Shown one piece after another: positions 39,112 to 48,503 of a stretch of DNA of 64,000 nucleotides. Below the pieces are notes generated by a model. That model made no database searches, was not told the origin of the DNA, and was given only the letters and a program-made list of their open reading frames with translations. Source of the stretch: Alphaproteobacteria bacterium GWF2_58_20 (GTDB lineage: Bacteria > Pseudomonadota > Alphaproteobacteria > UBA1247); the NCBI GenBank assembly GCA_001768735.1, contig MEMB01000002.1:399573-463572 (forward strand), written 5' to 3'. The position numbers and the translations under genes are program-made. The stretch's first letter is position 1; every line of letters begins with the position of its first letter.

Positions 39112-39779
39112 TGTTTCCCTGGATTGAGGCATTTAATGCCCGCGTAGCCTCTCTTTCCTTTTTCCCGATTATTGCCAGCATTCATAAACGCCACGGGCAA
39201 AAATTGCTTTCACTTGTCTGCCTGCTTCCGCTTTTGGGAAGTGTCGCAGAGGGATTGATGGGGCAGCTGGGCGCGCGGCCATGGTTCCGTGCCATGGGAG
39301 AAATGGGGGAGATAGCCTTGGCTATGCTGATTGCCTGTCTTGCCATCACGCCCCTGGTGCAGGCGTTTGACTGGAAATTCCTCTACCCGTGGCGGCGGAC
39401 GTTTGGGCTTTTTGCCTTCTTTTACGCAATTCTGCATGTGCTTGCGCGTGCCATGGATCTGGGGCTTGATCTTGGCGCGATCATGGAAGGCATGTTTACG
39501 AATCCCTTCCTGTTGACGGGATTCCTGGCTTTCCTCGTCATGGTGCCACTGGCTGTCACCTCCACGAAAAAGATGATGGCAACCCTTGGCGGCAAGCGTT
39601 GGCGCCTTTTGCACAAGCTTACTTATGTGGCGGCGATCCTGGCCATCGCGCATGCCCTCATGGCGGGCAAAGCTGGATATATCAATTTCCTGCCGCAGGC
39701 CGTCATCCTTGCGATCCTGCTTCTTTGGCGTCTTGTCTATCCAACCTTGCGCAAAGCCATGCAAAAACCGCAGGGCTGA
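39111..39779 (+). CDS. msrQ: Heme-binding membrane subunit MsrQ
   Basis: An inner-membrane b-type cytochrome that passes electrons from the quinone pool or a flavin reductase to MsrP. The 222-residue protein has about six membrane segments and the family's conserved parts RRTFGLFAFFYAILHVLARA (heme-ligand histidine) and WRLLHKLTYVAAILAIAHAL (two more histidines). The start codon overlaps the msrP stop. The pair implies that this organism still makes molybdopterin and has some respiratory reductant, despite the altered nuo block at 50.5-55.2 kb. Confidence 0.95.
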   Translation: MFPWIEAFNARVASLSFFPIIASIHKRHGQKLLSLVCLLPLLGSVAEGLMGQLGARPWFRAMGEMGEIALAMLIACLAITPLVQAFDWKFLYPWRRTFGLFAFFYAILHVLARAMDLGLDLGAIMEGMFTNPFLLTGFLAFLVMVPLAVTSTKKMMATLGGKRWRLLHKLTYVAAILAIAHALMAGKAGYINFLPQAVILAILLLWRLVYPTLRKAMQKPQG

Positions 39780-39848
39780 CATTCCATATCGGCAATGGTG
39801 ATGCACCAAATCCCATGGCATCCTGACGTATCGTTGACAGGAGAAATC

Positions 39849-40814
39849 ATGGATCGCAAAGAGACGCCCGGATATTTTGACGAAAATGCCGAAACGGTTG
39901 TGAAAAAGGCGTTGCGGGATGCCTGGGTTTCCCATGCGGAAGCTTTTTCTCCCGTTTACACCCAGACCATGGGCGAACTGGCCAACTATGATGTTGCGCG
40001 CGGCGCCGCGGCACTTTCCACCGCCTTGGCGATGGAAGGGCATGTGGCCGCCTCTGCCGCAGCCATGGCCGTTTCCTGCTGGGCCGCAGTTCCCACCCTG
40101 TTTTCCAAGGGGGATGTCATGTTCGGGCCCGACCAGCGCAGCAGCGCCTTTTTTGCGCCGGTGGAAAGCGATGAAACCTATTATGACCGCGTGGCGGCAA
40201 GGGCGGACCTTCCCATCGGGCGGAATTACCTTATCCTGTCGCCCCAGGCGGCTGTTGAGATTGCGGCGATGCGGGGCGGGTTTGTCGAATGCATCCATGT
40301 GATCACAAAGGAAACAAGGGCTTTTTCCGAACTGGCTTCAAAAACCGAAGGCGGAAGCCGCAAAAGGCAGGAGCTGACCAAGGTGTTTTCCGCGGCGGTT
40401 GCTCTGCGGAGCAACAATCTTGCCGGCAGCCGACAGGTTGCCCAGAACATCCTTGCCGATATTTCCCGCGAGGGCCTGGCTGTCGCCATGGGAGCGATGG
40501 TGGCCGGCTGCATCGCAGGGGTATTCGCCATGGTGGCGGCCGGGGCGATTCTCGGTTATCTCGCCATCTATCCGAAATCCAATCCGCTGCGCAATCCGGC
40601 GCTCGATATTCCGGTTGCGAAAGATCCCGACATTTCCGCCTGCCGCCTGCCGGATGGCGGGGTGATGTTCGGATTGACCATGAATGGTGTCCGTCGTATG
40701 GTTTCCGCCGAACCTGCAGCCATGTCGGTTCTTGTCGATGAAACGCAAAGGCTTGTGCTTGTTCACAAGGCCGCACCGGAAAAGGCGCCAAAGCTCGCGC
40801 CAAAACAGGGATAA
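39849..40814 (+). CDS. Unknown protein with paired hydrophobic segments (paralogue of next gene)
   Basis: No family recognised. The 321-residue protein has an N-terminal acidic/helical part and a weakly hydrophobic Ala-rich stretch (MEGHVAASAAAMAVSCWAAV). A clear two-lobed hydrophobic segment lies near residue 220 (GAMVAGCIAGVFAMVAAGAI, then LGYLAIYP). The last 90 residues are a domain shared with the next gene: NPLRNPALDIPVAKDPDISA, then VMFGLTMNGVRRMV. It ends in a Lys/Pro/Ala-rich tail (PEKAPKLAPKQG). ATG 39849 follows AGGAG; an earlier in-frame ATG at 39795 lacks one. No signal peptide. It is three bases from its paralogue. Confidence 0.68.
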   Translation: MDRKETPGYFDENAETVVKKALRDAWVSHAEAFSPVYTQTMGELANYDVARGAAALSTALAMEGHVAASAAAMAVSCWAAVPTLFSKGDVMFGPDQRSSAFFAPVESDETYYDRVAARADLPIGRNYLILSPQAAVEIAAMRGGFVECIHVITKETRAFSELASKTEGGSRKRQELTKVFSAAVALRSNNLAGSRQVAQNILADISREGLAVAMGAMVAGCIAGVFAMVAAGAILGYLAIYPKSNPLRNPALDIPVAKDPDISACRLPDGGVMFGLTMNGVRRMVSAEPAAMSVLVDETQRLVLVHKAAPEKAPKLAPKQG

Positions 40815-40817
40815 GCA

Positions 40818-41753
40818 ATGTCAGACAACGAAATCCTGGTTAATCTTGACGAACAGAATTTCAAGCCTGTGGAGGATCTTCTTGCACATGCCTGGAAGGG
40901 TCGGGAAAAAGAAAAGGAAATCCTTTCAGGGATTGTCGGGGCGGAGCTGGACAATTATCCGCTGGGTCAGTTGGGGATGGCGCTTTCCAGCCTCCTGATC
41001 TATTGCGGCCTGTTTGCAAATCCGGTGCCCTGCGTGATTCTTGGCGGCCTGTTCATGGCGTCCACCCGCATTCTTGCTGGCGGCGGAGAGCCGGGCGTGG
41101 GGGCTCTTGTGATTGAACGGGAAGGGCTGGTGCCGGAAAATGGTTTTGCAAGGAAAGACGGATACCCGCAGGCGCATCATTTTCTGCTGGATCGCAAAAC
41201 GGTTATTGAAATTGCCAATGTGAATGAAGATGGGCTTGCCAAGCTCATGTCATGCGCCATGGCGGTTCTGCCGGAAGATGTGGAAGCATCCTTTCCTCCA
41301 GCCAAAAACGAACGTCTTTCCAGTGTGTTCCAGCGAGCCATCACCCGTCGGTGCCGTGCCATTCCCGACATGGGAACGCGGATGGAACGCATCTGGCAGG
41401 AACGGAGCCGTCTGGGATTCGGGATTGGTGTGGGGAGTGTTGTTGCAGGGATTGTCATGGGGTTTCCGGAAGCTCAGTTTGGCGGAATCCTTTTGGGAAG
41501 TCTGTCATTGAGCGAAAAATCCAACTGGAAGCGCTGCATCAGTCTCGGGATACCGGAAAGCCATGATCCTGATTTCGTGATGGAAGAGGCATCGCAGGGG
41601 GGCGTTCTTCTTTCAGCCACCGAACATGGAGCGCGCCGTCTTGCCGAGGCTGATCCTGAAGCCTTGGGCTTTTTTATCAGCCAGGCACAACGGCTTTTGG
41701 AGGAGAAATCTCCGGCAAGGAAGCCAAAGGCGCCCGCACCGGCACCCAAATAA
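40818..41753 (+). CDS. Unknown membrane protein, paralogue of the preceding gene
   Basis: No family recognised. The 311-residue protein has two separate hydrophobic pairs, at about residues 50-75 (LGMALSSLLIYCGLF and PCVILGGLFMAS) and about 195-225 (GFGIGVGSVVAGIVMGF and FGGILLGSL). The C-terminal domain aligns with that of the previous gene: LGIPESHDPDF, then GGVLLSATEHGARRLAEADP and the following EALGFFISQAQRL, then a proline/alanine/lysine tail. Together they form a two-gene unit closed by a strong terminator. Inner-membrane location is the default; delivery to a host membrane is possible but unproven. Confidence 0.68.
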   Translation: MSDNEILVNLDEQNFKPVEDLLAHAWKGREKEKEILSGIVGAELDNYPLGQLGMALSSLLIYCGLFANPVPCVILGGLFMASTRILAGGGEPGVGALVIEREGLVPENGFARKDGYPQAHHFLLDRKTVIEIANVNEDGLAKLMSCAMAVLPEDVEASFPPAKNERLSSVFQRAITRRCRAIPDMGTRMERIWQERSRLGFGIGVGSVVAGIVMGFPEAQFGGILLGSLSLSEKSNWKRCISLGIPESHDPDFVMEEASQGGVLLSATEHGARRLAEADPEALGFFISQAQRLLEEKSPARKPKAPAPAPK

Positions 41754-41756
41754 TCG

Positions 41757-41786
41757 AAAAAGGCGGGATCAGTGTCCCGCCTTTTT
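41757..41786. terminator. Bidirectional terminator between convergent genes
   Basis: AGGCGGGA and TCCCGCCT form a perfect 8-bp stem with a 6-base loop, with an A run before and a T run after. It can serve the 39849-41753 pair and the convergent 41769-42401 gene, whose stop lies inside it. Confidence 0.88.
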
Positions 41787-42401
41787 GTTTTCGCGTATAG
41801 AGATGGCACCAAGGGAAAAAACGGTTTTCAATCCGACAAGCACGATAACGCCCCATATCCGTTCATTCGTACGCATGGCCAGCATCAGGCCGAAAAGGCT
41901 GGCAACAAAAAGGACGAACAGCTGCCCGTAGGCAAAGGCTGGGCCGGAATCCCCACCGGTTTCCTTGTAACGTTTTGGCAGAAGGAAGGAAAAAAACAGG
42001 TCGGCCCCTTGCCAGGCAAGCGCCAGCGGCAGGGCGAAGGAAAGGTTTGCGTGGTAGACGACCATTTCAAAGGGCACAAGTGGGTTGTCGAGGATGCGCA
42101 TCGGGGTTCCTTCCGGCAGGAAAGAGCCGATGGGGAAGCACATCATGATGATGAAAAATCCGAAATGGATGGGCATGAAAAGAAGGCCGGCAATGGCTTC
42201 GGCGGCTTTGGCCCAACGCCTTTTGGCGAGGTTGCTGGCGGCCATGATGCCCATGCGGACGATGGTGGCCATGCCGATGGCGATGAGCTCCACCCAGTAG
42301 AAAGCCATCACGTCAAAGGGCGATGCTTGCCCTGAAAACACAAGGGGAAGCGGCAAAAGACTGAAGGAGGCCGAAAGCAGGTAGGGCAGATATCGTTTCA
42401 T
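41769..42401 (-). CDS. Polytopic membrane protein of unknown function (DUF6498-like)
   Basis: The 210-residue protein has about six hydrophobic segments. It has a conserved-looking F-x-W-E-L/V-type start (FDVMAFYWVELIAIGMATIV), which resembles the DUF6498 family, but I cannot confirm membership. A loop with FMPIHFGFFIIMMCFPIG follows. No catalytic motif is visible. It overlaps ruvX by four bases (ATGA), so the two are co-translated. Confidence 0.7.
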   Translation of the reverse strand: MKRYLPYLLSASFSLLPLPLVFSGQASPFDVMAFYWVELIAIGMATIVRMGIMAASNLAKRRWAKAAEAIAGLLFMPIHFGFFIIMMCFPIGSFLPEGTPMRILDNPLVPFEMVVYHANLSFALPLALAWQGADLFFSFLLPKRYKETGGDSGPAFAYGQLFVLFVASLFGLMLAMRTNERIWGVIVLVGLKTVFSLGAISIRENKKAGH

Positions 42402-42880
42402 GGCATTTTCTTGATGGCGCCCTGCAGGATGTGGGTTGCCGCCAGCATGTCGATCACGCCCTCTTTTTTCCGGCGGGAGAGGTTGGTTCCTTCCATCAGG
42501 GAATCTTTCGCAGCAAAGGTGGAGAGGCGTTCATCCTCGAAGGCGAGGGGGGGCTCCCTGGTAAAACCCATGGGTTTCCAGTCGGCCAAAAACTTGTTTG
42601 CAAACTTGCGGGTGAGGGTGCAGCGCGGGCCTTCGGAATCATCCATGTTGAGCGGTAGGCCCACAATGATGCCGCCCACCTGCCGGTCCTTGAAAACTTT
42701 TGCCATGGCGGCAAGGTCTTGCGCCCAGTCCTTCCGCATGACGGTCATGACGGGGCTTGCAAGCGTGAGGCCGGAATCGGAAATGGCAATGCCGATGGTC
42801 TTGTCGCCGACATCGAGCCCCACAAGCCGAGTGCCCGGTTTCAGGCGTGTTTTCATATCTTGCAGGTTGAAGATGGGCAT
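42398..42880 (-). CDS. ruvX: Putative pre-16S rRNA nuclease YqgF/RuvX
   Basis: An RNase H-like protein thought to process the 5' end of 16S rRNA (older annotations: Holliday junction resolvase). The 160 residues include the first acidic strand LVGLDVGDKTIGIAIS, IIVGLPLNMDDSEG, AFEDERLST and the final acidic DMLAATHILQG. ATG 42880 is chosen because upstream in-frame sequence runs into the divergent gatC region; ATG 42856 (MKTRLKPG) is the alternative. It is divergent from gatCAB with under 50 bases between starts, so both promoters overlap there. Confidence 0.93.
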   Translation of the reverse strand: MPIFNLQDMKTRLKPGTRLVGLDVGDKTIGIAISDSGLTLASPVMTVMRKDWAQDLAAMAKVFKDRQVGGIIVGLPLNMDDSEGPRCTLTRKFANKFLADWKPMGFTREPPLAFEDERLSTFAAKDSLMEGTNLSRRKKEGVIDMLAATHILQGAIKKMP

Positions 42881-42927
42881 GGATGGTGTTAGAACCTTTT
42901 GGTCAATTTTTGTCAATGGAGAAAAAC

Positions 42928-43215
42928 ATGCCGCTCGATCACGAAACCGTGACGCGCATTGCGCGTCTTGCCCGTATTCGCCTGACACAGGAAGTACAGG
43001 AAAAGACCCTTCCCGGCCTCAACAGCATTCTGGGTTTTGTCGAGCAACTCTCCAGCATCAATACCGAAGGGGTGGAACCCATGGTGAGTGCGTCGGCCAC
43101 AACCCTGCGCCTGCGTGAGGACAGGGTGGATGACGGTCATTGCCGGGATGCGGTTCTGGCCAATGCGCCGGAATCCTTTGCCGGATTTTTTGTGGTTCCC
43201 AAGGTTGTGGAGTGA
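42928..43215 (+). CDS. gatC: Asp/Glu-tRNA amidotransferase subunit C
   Basis: The small subunit that holds GatA and GatB together in the complex converting Glu-tRNA(Gln), and possibly Asp-tRNA(Asn), to the amide form. The 95-residue protein begins [20 protein letters not shown] and ends with the [17 protein letters not shown] region typical of GatC. GGAG stands six bases before ATG 42928, deciding among several in-frame starts. gatC-gatA-gatB are contiguous. Confidence 0.95.
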   Translation: MPLDHETVTRIARLARIRLTQEVQEKTLPGLNSILGFVEQLSSINTEGVEPMVSASATTLRLREDRVDDGHCRDAVLANAPESFAGFFVVPKVVE

Positions 43216-43220
43216 GCGCC

Positions 43221-44684
43221 ATGTCCGATCTTTGCAAAATGACAGTTTCTGAAGCGCTTGAAGGCCTTTCCAAAAAGGATTTCAGTGCCGTTGAACTCAC
43301 AAAGGCGCATGTTTCCGCTTGTGAAAATGCGCGGGAGCTTGGCGCTTTCATTACGGAAAGTTTCGATCTGGCGCTTCAGCAGGCGGTGGCCTCCGATGCC
43401 CGCCGCGCTTCGGGCAATGCCCTGCCGCTGGACGGTATTCCCGTCGCCATCAAGGACATGTTCTGCACCAAGGGCGTACGTACCACGGCTGGCAGCCGGA
43501 TGCTGGAAAACTTCGTGCCGCAATATGAATCCACAGTGAGCGCCAACATGTTTGCAAATGGCGTGGTCATGCTTGGCAAGGCCAACCAGGATGAATTTGC
43601 CATGGGTTCGACCAACCTGACTTCTGCTTTTGGCCCAGCCATAAACCCGTGGAAACGGGCGGATGGAAAACCTCTGGTTCCGGGCGGATCCTCTGGTGGT
43701 TCGGCGGCGGCGGTTGCGGCAAACATTGCCATGGCGGCCACTGGCACCGACACGGGCGGATCCATCCGCCAGCCTGCGGCTTATTGCGGCATCACCGGTA
43801 TCAAGCCCACCTACGGGCGCTGTTCGCGCTGGGGCATCATTGCCTTCGCCTCATCACTCGATCAGGCGGGCATCTTCACGCGCAACACACTGGATGCTGC
43901 GCTGATGCTGAAATCCATGGCAGGGTTTGATCCGAAGGATTCCACCAGCGCCAATTTGGCCGTGCCGGATTTTGCGGCGGCGACCAAGCGCGGCGTTAAG
44001 GGCTTGCGGATTGGCATTCCCAAGGAATACCGTGTTTCGGGCATGGATGGCGATGTGCTTTCCATGTGGGAAAAGGGGGCGGAACTTCTCAAGGCGCAGG
44101 GCGCCGAAATTGTCGAGGTCAGCCTGCCTTACACGGAAGCGGCCCTTGCCACCTATTACATCATTGCCCCGGCCGAATGTTCCTCCAACCTTGCGCGCTA
44201 TGATGGCGTGCGTTATGGCCTCAGGGTTGCCGAAGCTGGGGATGACCTTGATGACCTTTATGAAAAGAGCCGTGGCGCAGGCTTTGGCGAGGAAGTGCGG
44301 CGGCGCATTCTTGTTGGTACCTATGTGCTTTCGGCTGGCTATTATGATGCCTATTACCTCAAGGCTCAGAAGGTGCGGGCGCTGATCGCCCGGGATTTTT
44401 CCAGGGCTTTTGAAAAATGCGATGTCCTTCTGGCCCCCACGGCACCGACGCCTGCCTTTGCGCTGGATGAATCCCCGGACGATCCGGTGACCATGTACCT
44501 AAATGACGTGTTCACCATTCCGGCATCTCTGGCCGGACTTCCCGGCATGAGCGTGCCTGCGGGGCTTTCGGCCAGTGGTCTGCCGCTGGGGCTTCAGGTT
44601 ATTGGCAAGCCTTTTGACGAAGAAACGGTTTTCGCGGCATCTGCGGCTCTTGAACTGGCCGCCGGTTTTCCGGGGAGGAAATGA
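43221..44684 (+). CDS. gatA: Asp/Glu-tRNA amidotransferase subunit A
   Basis: The amidase subunit that releases ammonia from glutamine. The 487 residues carry the amidase-signature Ser-cisSer-Lys triad: the lysine in [11 protein letters not shown], cis-Ser in [14 protein letters not shown] and the nucleophile serine in [13 protein letters not shown]. Start ATG 43221 is five bases after the gatC stop; the frame is open earlier but without homology. Confidence 0.96.
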   Translation: MSDLCKMTVSEALEGLSKKDFSAVELTKAHVSACENARELGAFITESFDLALQQAVASDARRASGNALPLDGIPVAIKDMFCTKGVRTTAGSRMLENFVPQYESTVSANMFANGVVMLGKANQDEFAMGSTNLTSAFGPAINPWKRADGKPLVPGGSSGGSAAAVAANIAMAATGTDTGGSIRQPAAYCGITGIKPTYGRCSRWGIIAFASSLDQAGIFTRNTLDAALMLKSMAGFDPKDSTSANLAVPDFAAATKRGVKGLRIGIPKEYRVSGMDGDVLSMWEKGAELLKAQGAEIVEVSLPYTEAALATYYIIAPAECSSNLARYDGVRYGLRVAEAGDDLDDLYEKSRGAGFGEEVRRRILVGTYVLSAGYYDAYYLKAQKVRALIARDFSRAFEKCDVLLAPTAPTPAFALDESPDDPVTMYLNDVFTIPASLAGLPGMSVPAGLSASGLPLGLQVIGKPFDEETVFAASAALELAAGFPGRK

Positions 44685-44686
44685 AA

Positions 44687-46138
44687 ATGGCGATTTATGA
44701 AGGACGTACGGGAGACTGGGGTATTGTCGTAGGGCTTGAGGTCCATGCGCAGATCACATCGGCTTCCAAGCTGTTTTCGGGATCATCGGCCGCATTCGGA
44801 GCCGAGGCCAACACGCAGGTCAGCATGGTGGATTCCGCCATGCCGGGCATGTTGCCGGTTTGCAATGCCTATTGCATTGAGCAGGCATTGCGTACTGGGC
44901 TGGCTTTGGGCGCGCAGATCAACCTGCGCTCGGTTTTTGCCCGCAAGAACTATTTTTATGCCGACTTGCCGCAAGGGTACCAGATTTCGCAGTATGATCA
45001 GCCGATTGTGGGCGAGGGCGCGATCGAGGTGGATTTGCCGGATGGCTCCACCAAGACCATCCGCATCGAACGCCTGCATGTGGAGCAGGATGCGGGCAAG
45101 TCATTGCATGACCAGCATCCCACAAAAACCTATATCGACCTCAACCGCTCCGGCGTCGCGCTCATGGAAATCGTCTCCAAGCCCGACATCCGTTCGCCGG
45201 AAGAGGCTGCGGCTTATGTGAAGAAACTGCGCACCATCCTGCGTTATGTGGGAACGTGCGATGGTAACATGGAAGAAGGTTCCATGCGCTGTGACATCAA
45301 TGTTTCCGTGCGCAGGCCAGATGCGGAATTCGGCACGCGCTGCGAAATCAAGAATGTCAATTCTGTGCGCCATGTTTTCCAGGTGATCGAATTTGAAGCC
45401 AGGCGCCAGATTGCCCTCATCGAGGATGGTGGCGAAGTTGTGCAGGAAACCCGCCTGTGGGATACAAAGAAGGGCGAGACCCGGGCCATGCGTTCCAAGG
45501 AAAACGCGCATGACTATCGCTATTTTCCTGATCCCGACCTCCCGCCGCTGATGCTTTCTGAAGGTTTTGTGGAAAATATCCGCAAGAGCCTGCCCGAGCT
45601 GCCGGATGCCAAAAAACAGCGTTTCATGGCGGATTATGGACTTTCTGCCTATGATGCCACCATCCTGATATCGGAACAGGCACGGGCGGATTTTTATGAA
45701 GAACTGGCCAAGGGGCGTGATTTCAAGCTCTGTGCCAACTGGTTTATCACCGAGCTTTTGGGGGCGCTCAACAAGTCTGGCAAGGATATTGGGGATTCCC
45801 CGATTTCTGCGGATCAACTCGGAGATCTGGTGGATTTGATGTCAAACGACACCATTTCCGGACGCATCGCCAAGGACGTGTTTGCCCTCATGCTGGAAAC
45901 CGGCAAGACCGCAGGCGTGATTGTTGAGGAAAAGGGGTTGCGACAGGTCACCGATACCGGCGCGCTTGAGGCGGTGATTGACGAGGTGATGGCGCAGCAG
46001 GCTGACAAGGTGGCCGAATACCGGTCGGGCAAGGACAAGCTGTTTGGCTTCTTTGTCGGGCAGGTGATGAAGGCTTCGGGTGGCAAGGCCAACCCCGGAA
46101 TGCTCAACGATCTGCTGAAGAAGAAGCTTGCACCCTGA
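44687..46138 (+). CDS. gatB: Asp/Glu-tRNA amidotransferase subunit B
   Basis: The tRNA-binding and kinase subunit of the amidotransferase. About 483 residues: [19 protein letters not shown] (the conserved start), [43 protein letters not shown] and a C-terminal YqeY-like tRNA domain. ATG 44681 is also in frame, but GGAGG ends only two bases before it and eight before ATG 44687, so the latter is preferred. The presence of gatCAB indicates indirect Gln-tRNA synthesis, the rule in alphaproteobacteria. Confidence 0.96.
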   Translation: MAIYEGRTGDWGIVVGLEVHAQITSASKLFSGSSAAFGAEANTQVSMVDSAMPGMLPVCNAYCIEQALRTGLALGAQINLRSVFARKNYFYADLPQGYQISQYDQPIVGEGAIEVDLPDGSTKTIRIERLHVEQDAGKSLHDQHPTKTYIDLNRSGVALMEIVSKPDIRSPEEAAAYVKKLRTILRYVGTCDGNMEEGSMRCDINVSVRRPDAEFGTRCEIKNVNSVRHVFQVIEFEARRQIALIEDGGEVVQETRLWDTKKGETRAMRSKENAHDYRYFPDPDLPPLMLSEGFVENIRKSLPELPDAKKQRFMADYGLSAYDATILISEQARADFYEELAKGRDFKLCANWFITELLGALNKSGKDIGDSPISADQLGDLVDLMSNDTISGRIAKDVFALMLETGKTAGVIVEEKGLRQVTDTGALEAVIDEVMAQQADKVAEYRSGKDKLFGFFVGQVMKASGGKANPGMLNDLLKKKLAP

Positions 46139-46162
46139 ACGTCAAACCGCGTCCATAACGCC

Positions 46163-46203
46163 AAAAGAAAAGCCGGAGGTGGGAAACCATCTCCGGCTTT
46201 TTG
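46163..46203. terminator. Bidirectional terminator between gatB and the accessory island
   Basis: GCCGGAGGTGG and CCATCTCCGGC (one G-T pair) around a GAAA tetraloop at 46172-46197, with A residues before and TTTTT after. It marks the boundary of the minus-strand island. Confidence 0.88.
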
Positions 46204-46205
46204 TT

Positions 46206-48371
46206 TCAGGGCTTCGGCGTGGGGGCTGGAGGCTTGTGCTGCACCGCGCATGGGGCGGGCGTTTTCCATATCTCTCCCGCATTCACCTTGCAGAGATGGC
46301 AGATGGATTTTGCGCAGTCGCCCAGGAGGGCAAGCGCATCCGCGACAAGATGCGGTTTTTGTGCCTTTATGGCTTCAAGCTTTTCCTGGTTTCCCAGAGT
46401 GCATGCGGAAAGGATGCTGCTGACCGCAATCAGGAGTGTGGCAATGCGCTTGTCGGGGGCCTGTTCGCCAAGCCTGTGCTTTTCAAACTGGGCGTTCACG
46501 AAGTCGGGAAGGGCGGCGTCATCAAGGCTGTGGAACGCGGGCCCCATTCCTTCGATGGTTTCAATGACACGGTGCAGGATAGCACCGTTCGCATGAGCCC
46601 CGGCATCTTCGGAAAGGCCGTCCCCCTCGATGATTTCCGCCTGGATTTCCAGGATGGCGTTGACATCCCGGAAGGCAGCCCAGGTGCGGGCCGCGCGGGT
46701 GTTTCCGGTATCCAGCGCCATGAGGGCGATGGCTGCGATGTCGGCGCGGAGTTCGGCGTTTGCGGGGGAAAGGAATTTCTCTTCGGTGCCATGCCCGAGA
46801 ACCTCATGGGCGAGGGCGAGCCTGTGGAATTCGGCCCGGGGCATGATGCCCTCGCGCAGGGTGGGGGAAAGGCCCGCGATGGTGTCCATGAATTCGACAT
46901 GCGGCGCGAAGGGGAAAACGATGATGCTTTTCGTCATGTCGTGGATATACGCCTTGGCGAAATCCGACCGGCCAAAATGCATCCACATGGATCGTGAATC
47001 GTTGTCGAGCATCCAGCGGGCCATGCCGTCCTGCACGACGCCCCCGATTGCCCGCATCATGGACTCCGGGCTGTCCATGTCATCTGCGCGGTTGATGAGG
47101 ATGATGCGGCGGGGGCCGGGCCATGCGGCAAGGCGGGCGCGGAATTCATCAACAAGCGCCATGTGTTCGGCCCTCAGCTCCTGCGGGATGGCGGACGGGT
47201 TTTGGGGGGGTGTCCATCTTTCCGGGAGTTTCTGGAGATTGAACACGAGCAGCGGCGCCAGCCTTGCAAGGTCGATCTCTCCACGCGAAGGCTTGGGGTG
47301 GTATGTGATGGAATTTTCCGGGTTCATGGGTTTCCTATTGGAAAGGGGGTATGGTTGTGGAACTGGGGTGGGGACGGGCGCTTTGGGGGCTGGCATTTTC
47401 CAGAGCTGGCGCGCATCCACCTTGCAGAGCATGCTTAAGGATTCCGCACAATCATTCAGGTAGGCCATGGCATCCTTGTTTTCATCCGTTTGAGGGGTGA
47501 CTGTGCCGTTTTGGGCGTTTTTGAGGATGTCATGTGCCATGCGCAGCATGTTATCCCGGTTATCCATGGCGGAGATGCTGATTTCAAGCTGTGCGTAGGT
47601 TTTATTGATGAATTTGAGCAGGTTTGTATCATCCTGGGTGAAGAAATCATTCCCTTTTTCTTCAATGATCCGAACAACCTGACGCAGCAATGATCCGTTG
47701 GCATAGGTTTGTGCTGGAAAAAAGGGAGGATTTCTCATGGAGGAACAATCCCTCATGGCAGCCCATGCCCGAGCGGCTCCGAAATCCTTTGTATCCCTGA
47801 TGATGCCGGCAACTGCGGCGATGTCTGACCGAAATTCCTGATTGTATCTTTTACAGCGGTCTTTCCAGTGCTCGCCCGTTTCGCGGGAAAGTGTTTCAGG
47901 TTCCGTTCCATGCCCGAAGGTTTCATGATACATCATCATTCTGGCCCACGTTTTTCTTGATGGCAGCATGTCGTTCAGGTCAAGCTGCGAGAAGAAAATT
48001 TGCGTGAGGGTGTTTTCTTCGGGCTTTTCTGGAAAAATACAAGAGATTTTTTCATCAGGGAAAAATTCACACATTGGCTGGTTGTAGCCATTCATCCACA
48101 GGTTTTCTGCATCCGATTTGCAAAGATGGATTTTTCTCCCTGACATTTTCCGGATGGCCCGCATCATGGTTGTTTTGGTTGTCATATCCGTCGTTCTGTC
48201 GATGACGACAATCCTGTATTCGCTTGGCAGAGCGGACGTACGTATGCGGAATTCGGCAACCAAGGCGGAATGCTCTCGGGGTGATGCATCTTCATTCGCC
48301 CGCTTGTCTACCCGGTGTCCACCGAGAAGCAGCGGGGCGAGGCGGTAAAGGTCAAGATTTTCTGCCCTCAT
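46206..48371 (-). CDS. Two-copy fused protein with HEXXGH putative zinc-peptidase motifs
   Basis: A 721-residue protein made of two homologous halves (1-348 and 349-721). Each half has a RIxxIxRxxDM segment, a zincin-like HExxGH motif (HETFGH at 149-154; HEVLGH at 522-527), a downstream E-x-R-x-D (179-183 and 540-544), an AAR-x-WAA-x-RD block, an ANG block, and a CKV-x3-x-WK end followed by a Pro-rich tail. HEXXGH is otherwise known from M49 dipeptidyl peptidase III, where a later EECRAE gives the third zinc ligand; overall homology to M49 is not evident. ATG 47327 at the join has its own AGGAA, so the second half could also be made alone. No signal peptide. Function unknown. Confidence 0.75.
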   Translation of the reverse strand: MRAENLDLYRLAPLLLGGHRVDKRANEDASPREHSALVAEFRIRTSALPSEYRIVVIDRTTDMTTKTTMMRAIRKMSGRKIHLCKSDAENLWMNGYNQPMCEFFPDEKISCIFPEKPEENTLTQIFFSQLDLNDMLPSRKTWARMMMYHETFGHGTEPETLSRETGEHWKDRCKRYNQEFRSDIAAVAGIIRDTKDFGAARAWAAMRDCSSMRNPPFFPAQTYANGSLLRQVVRIIEEKGNDFFTQDDTNLLKFINKTYAQLEISISAMDNRDNMLRMAHDILKNAQNGTVTPQTDENKDAMAYLNDCAESLSMLCKVDARQLWKMPAPKAPVPTPVPQPYPLSNRKPMNPENSITYHPKPSRGEIDLARLAPLLVFNLQKLPERWTPPQNPSAIPQELRAEHMALVDEFRARLAAWPGPRRIILINRADDMDSPESMMRAIGGVVQDGMARWMLDNDSRSMWMHFGRSDFAKAYIHDMTKSIIVFPFAPHVEFMDTIAGLSPTLREGIMPRAEFHRLALAHEVLGHGTEEKFLSPANAELRADIAAIALMALDTGNTRAARTWAAFRDVNAILEIQAEIIEGDGLSEDAGAHANGAILHRVIETIEGMGPAFHSLDDAALPDFVNAQFEKHRLGEQAPDKRIATLLIAVSSILSACTLGNQEKLEAIKAQKPHLVADALALLGDCAKSICHLCKVNAGEIWKTPAPCAVQHKPPAPTPKP

Positions 48372-48503
48372 GGGTGCGTTTCCGGTCTTGGCTGGATGTG
48401 TCGTGTCGTGCGGGGCATTGGCGTTTCCCAGAGAATGTTCATATCCACTTCATATAACCGGGAGCCGGCATTTCACCCTCTGGCTTTTTATGATGTGGAT
48501 TCC

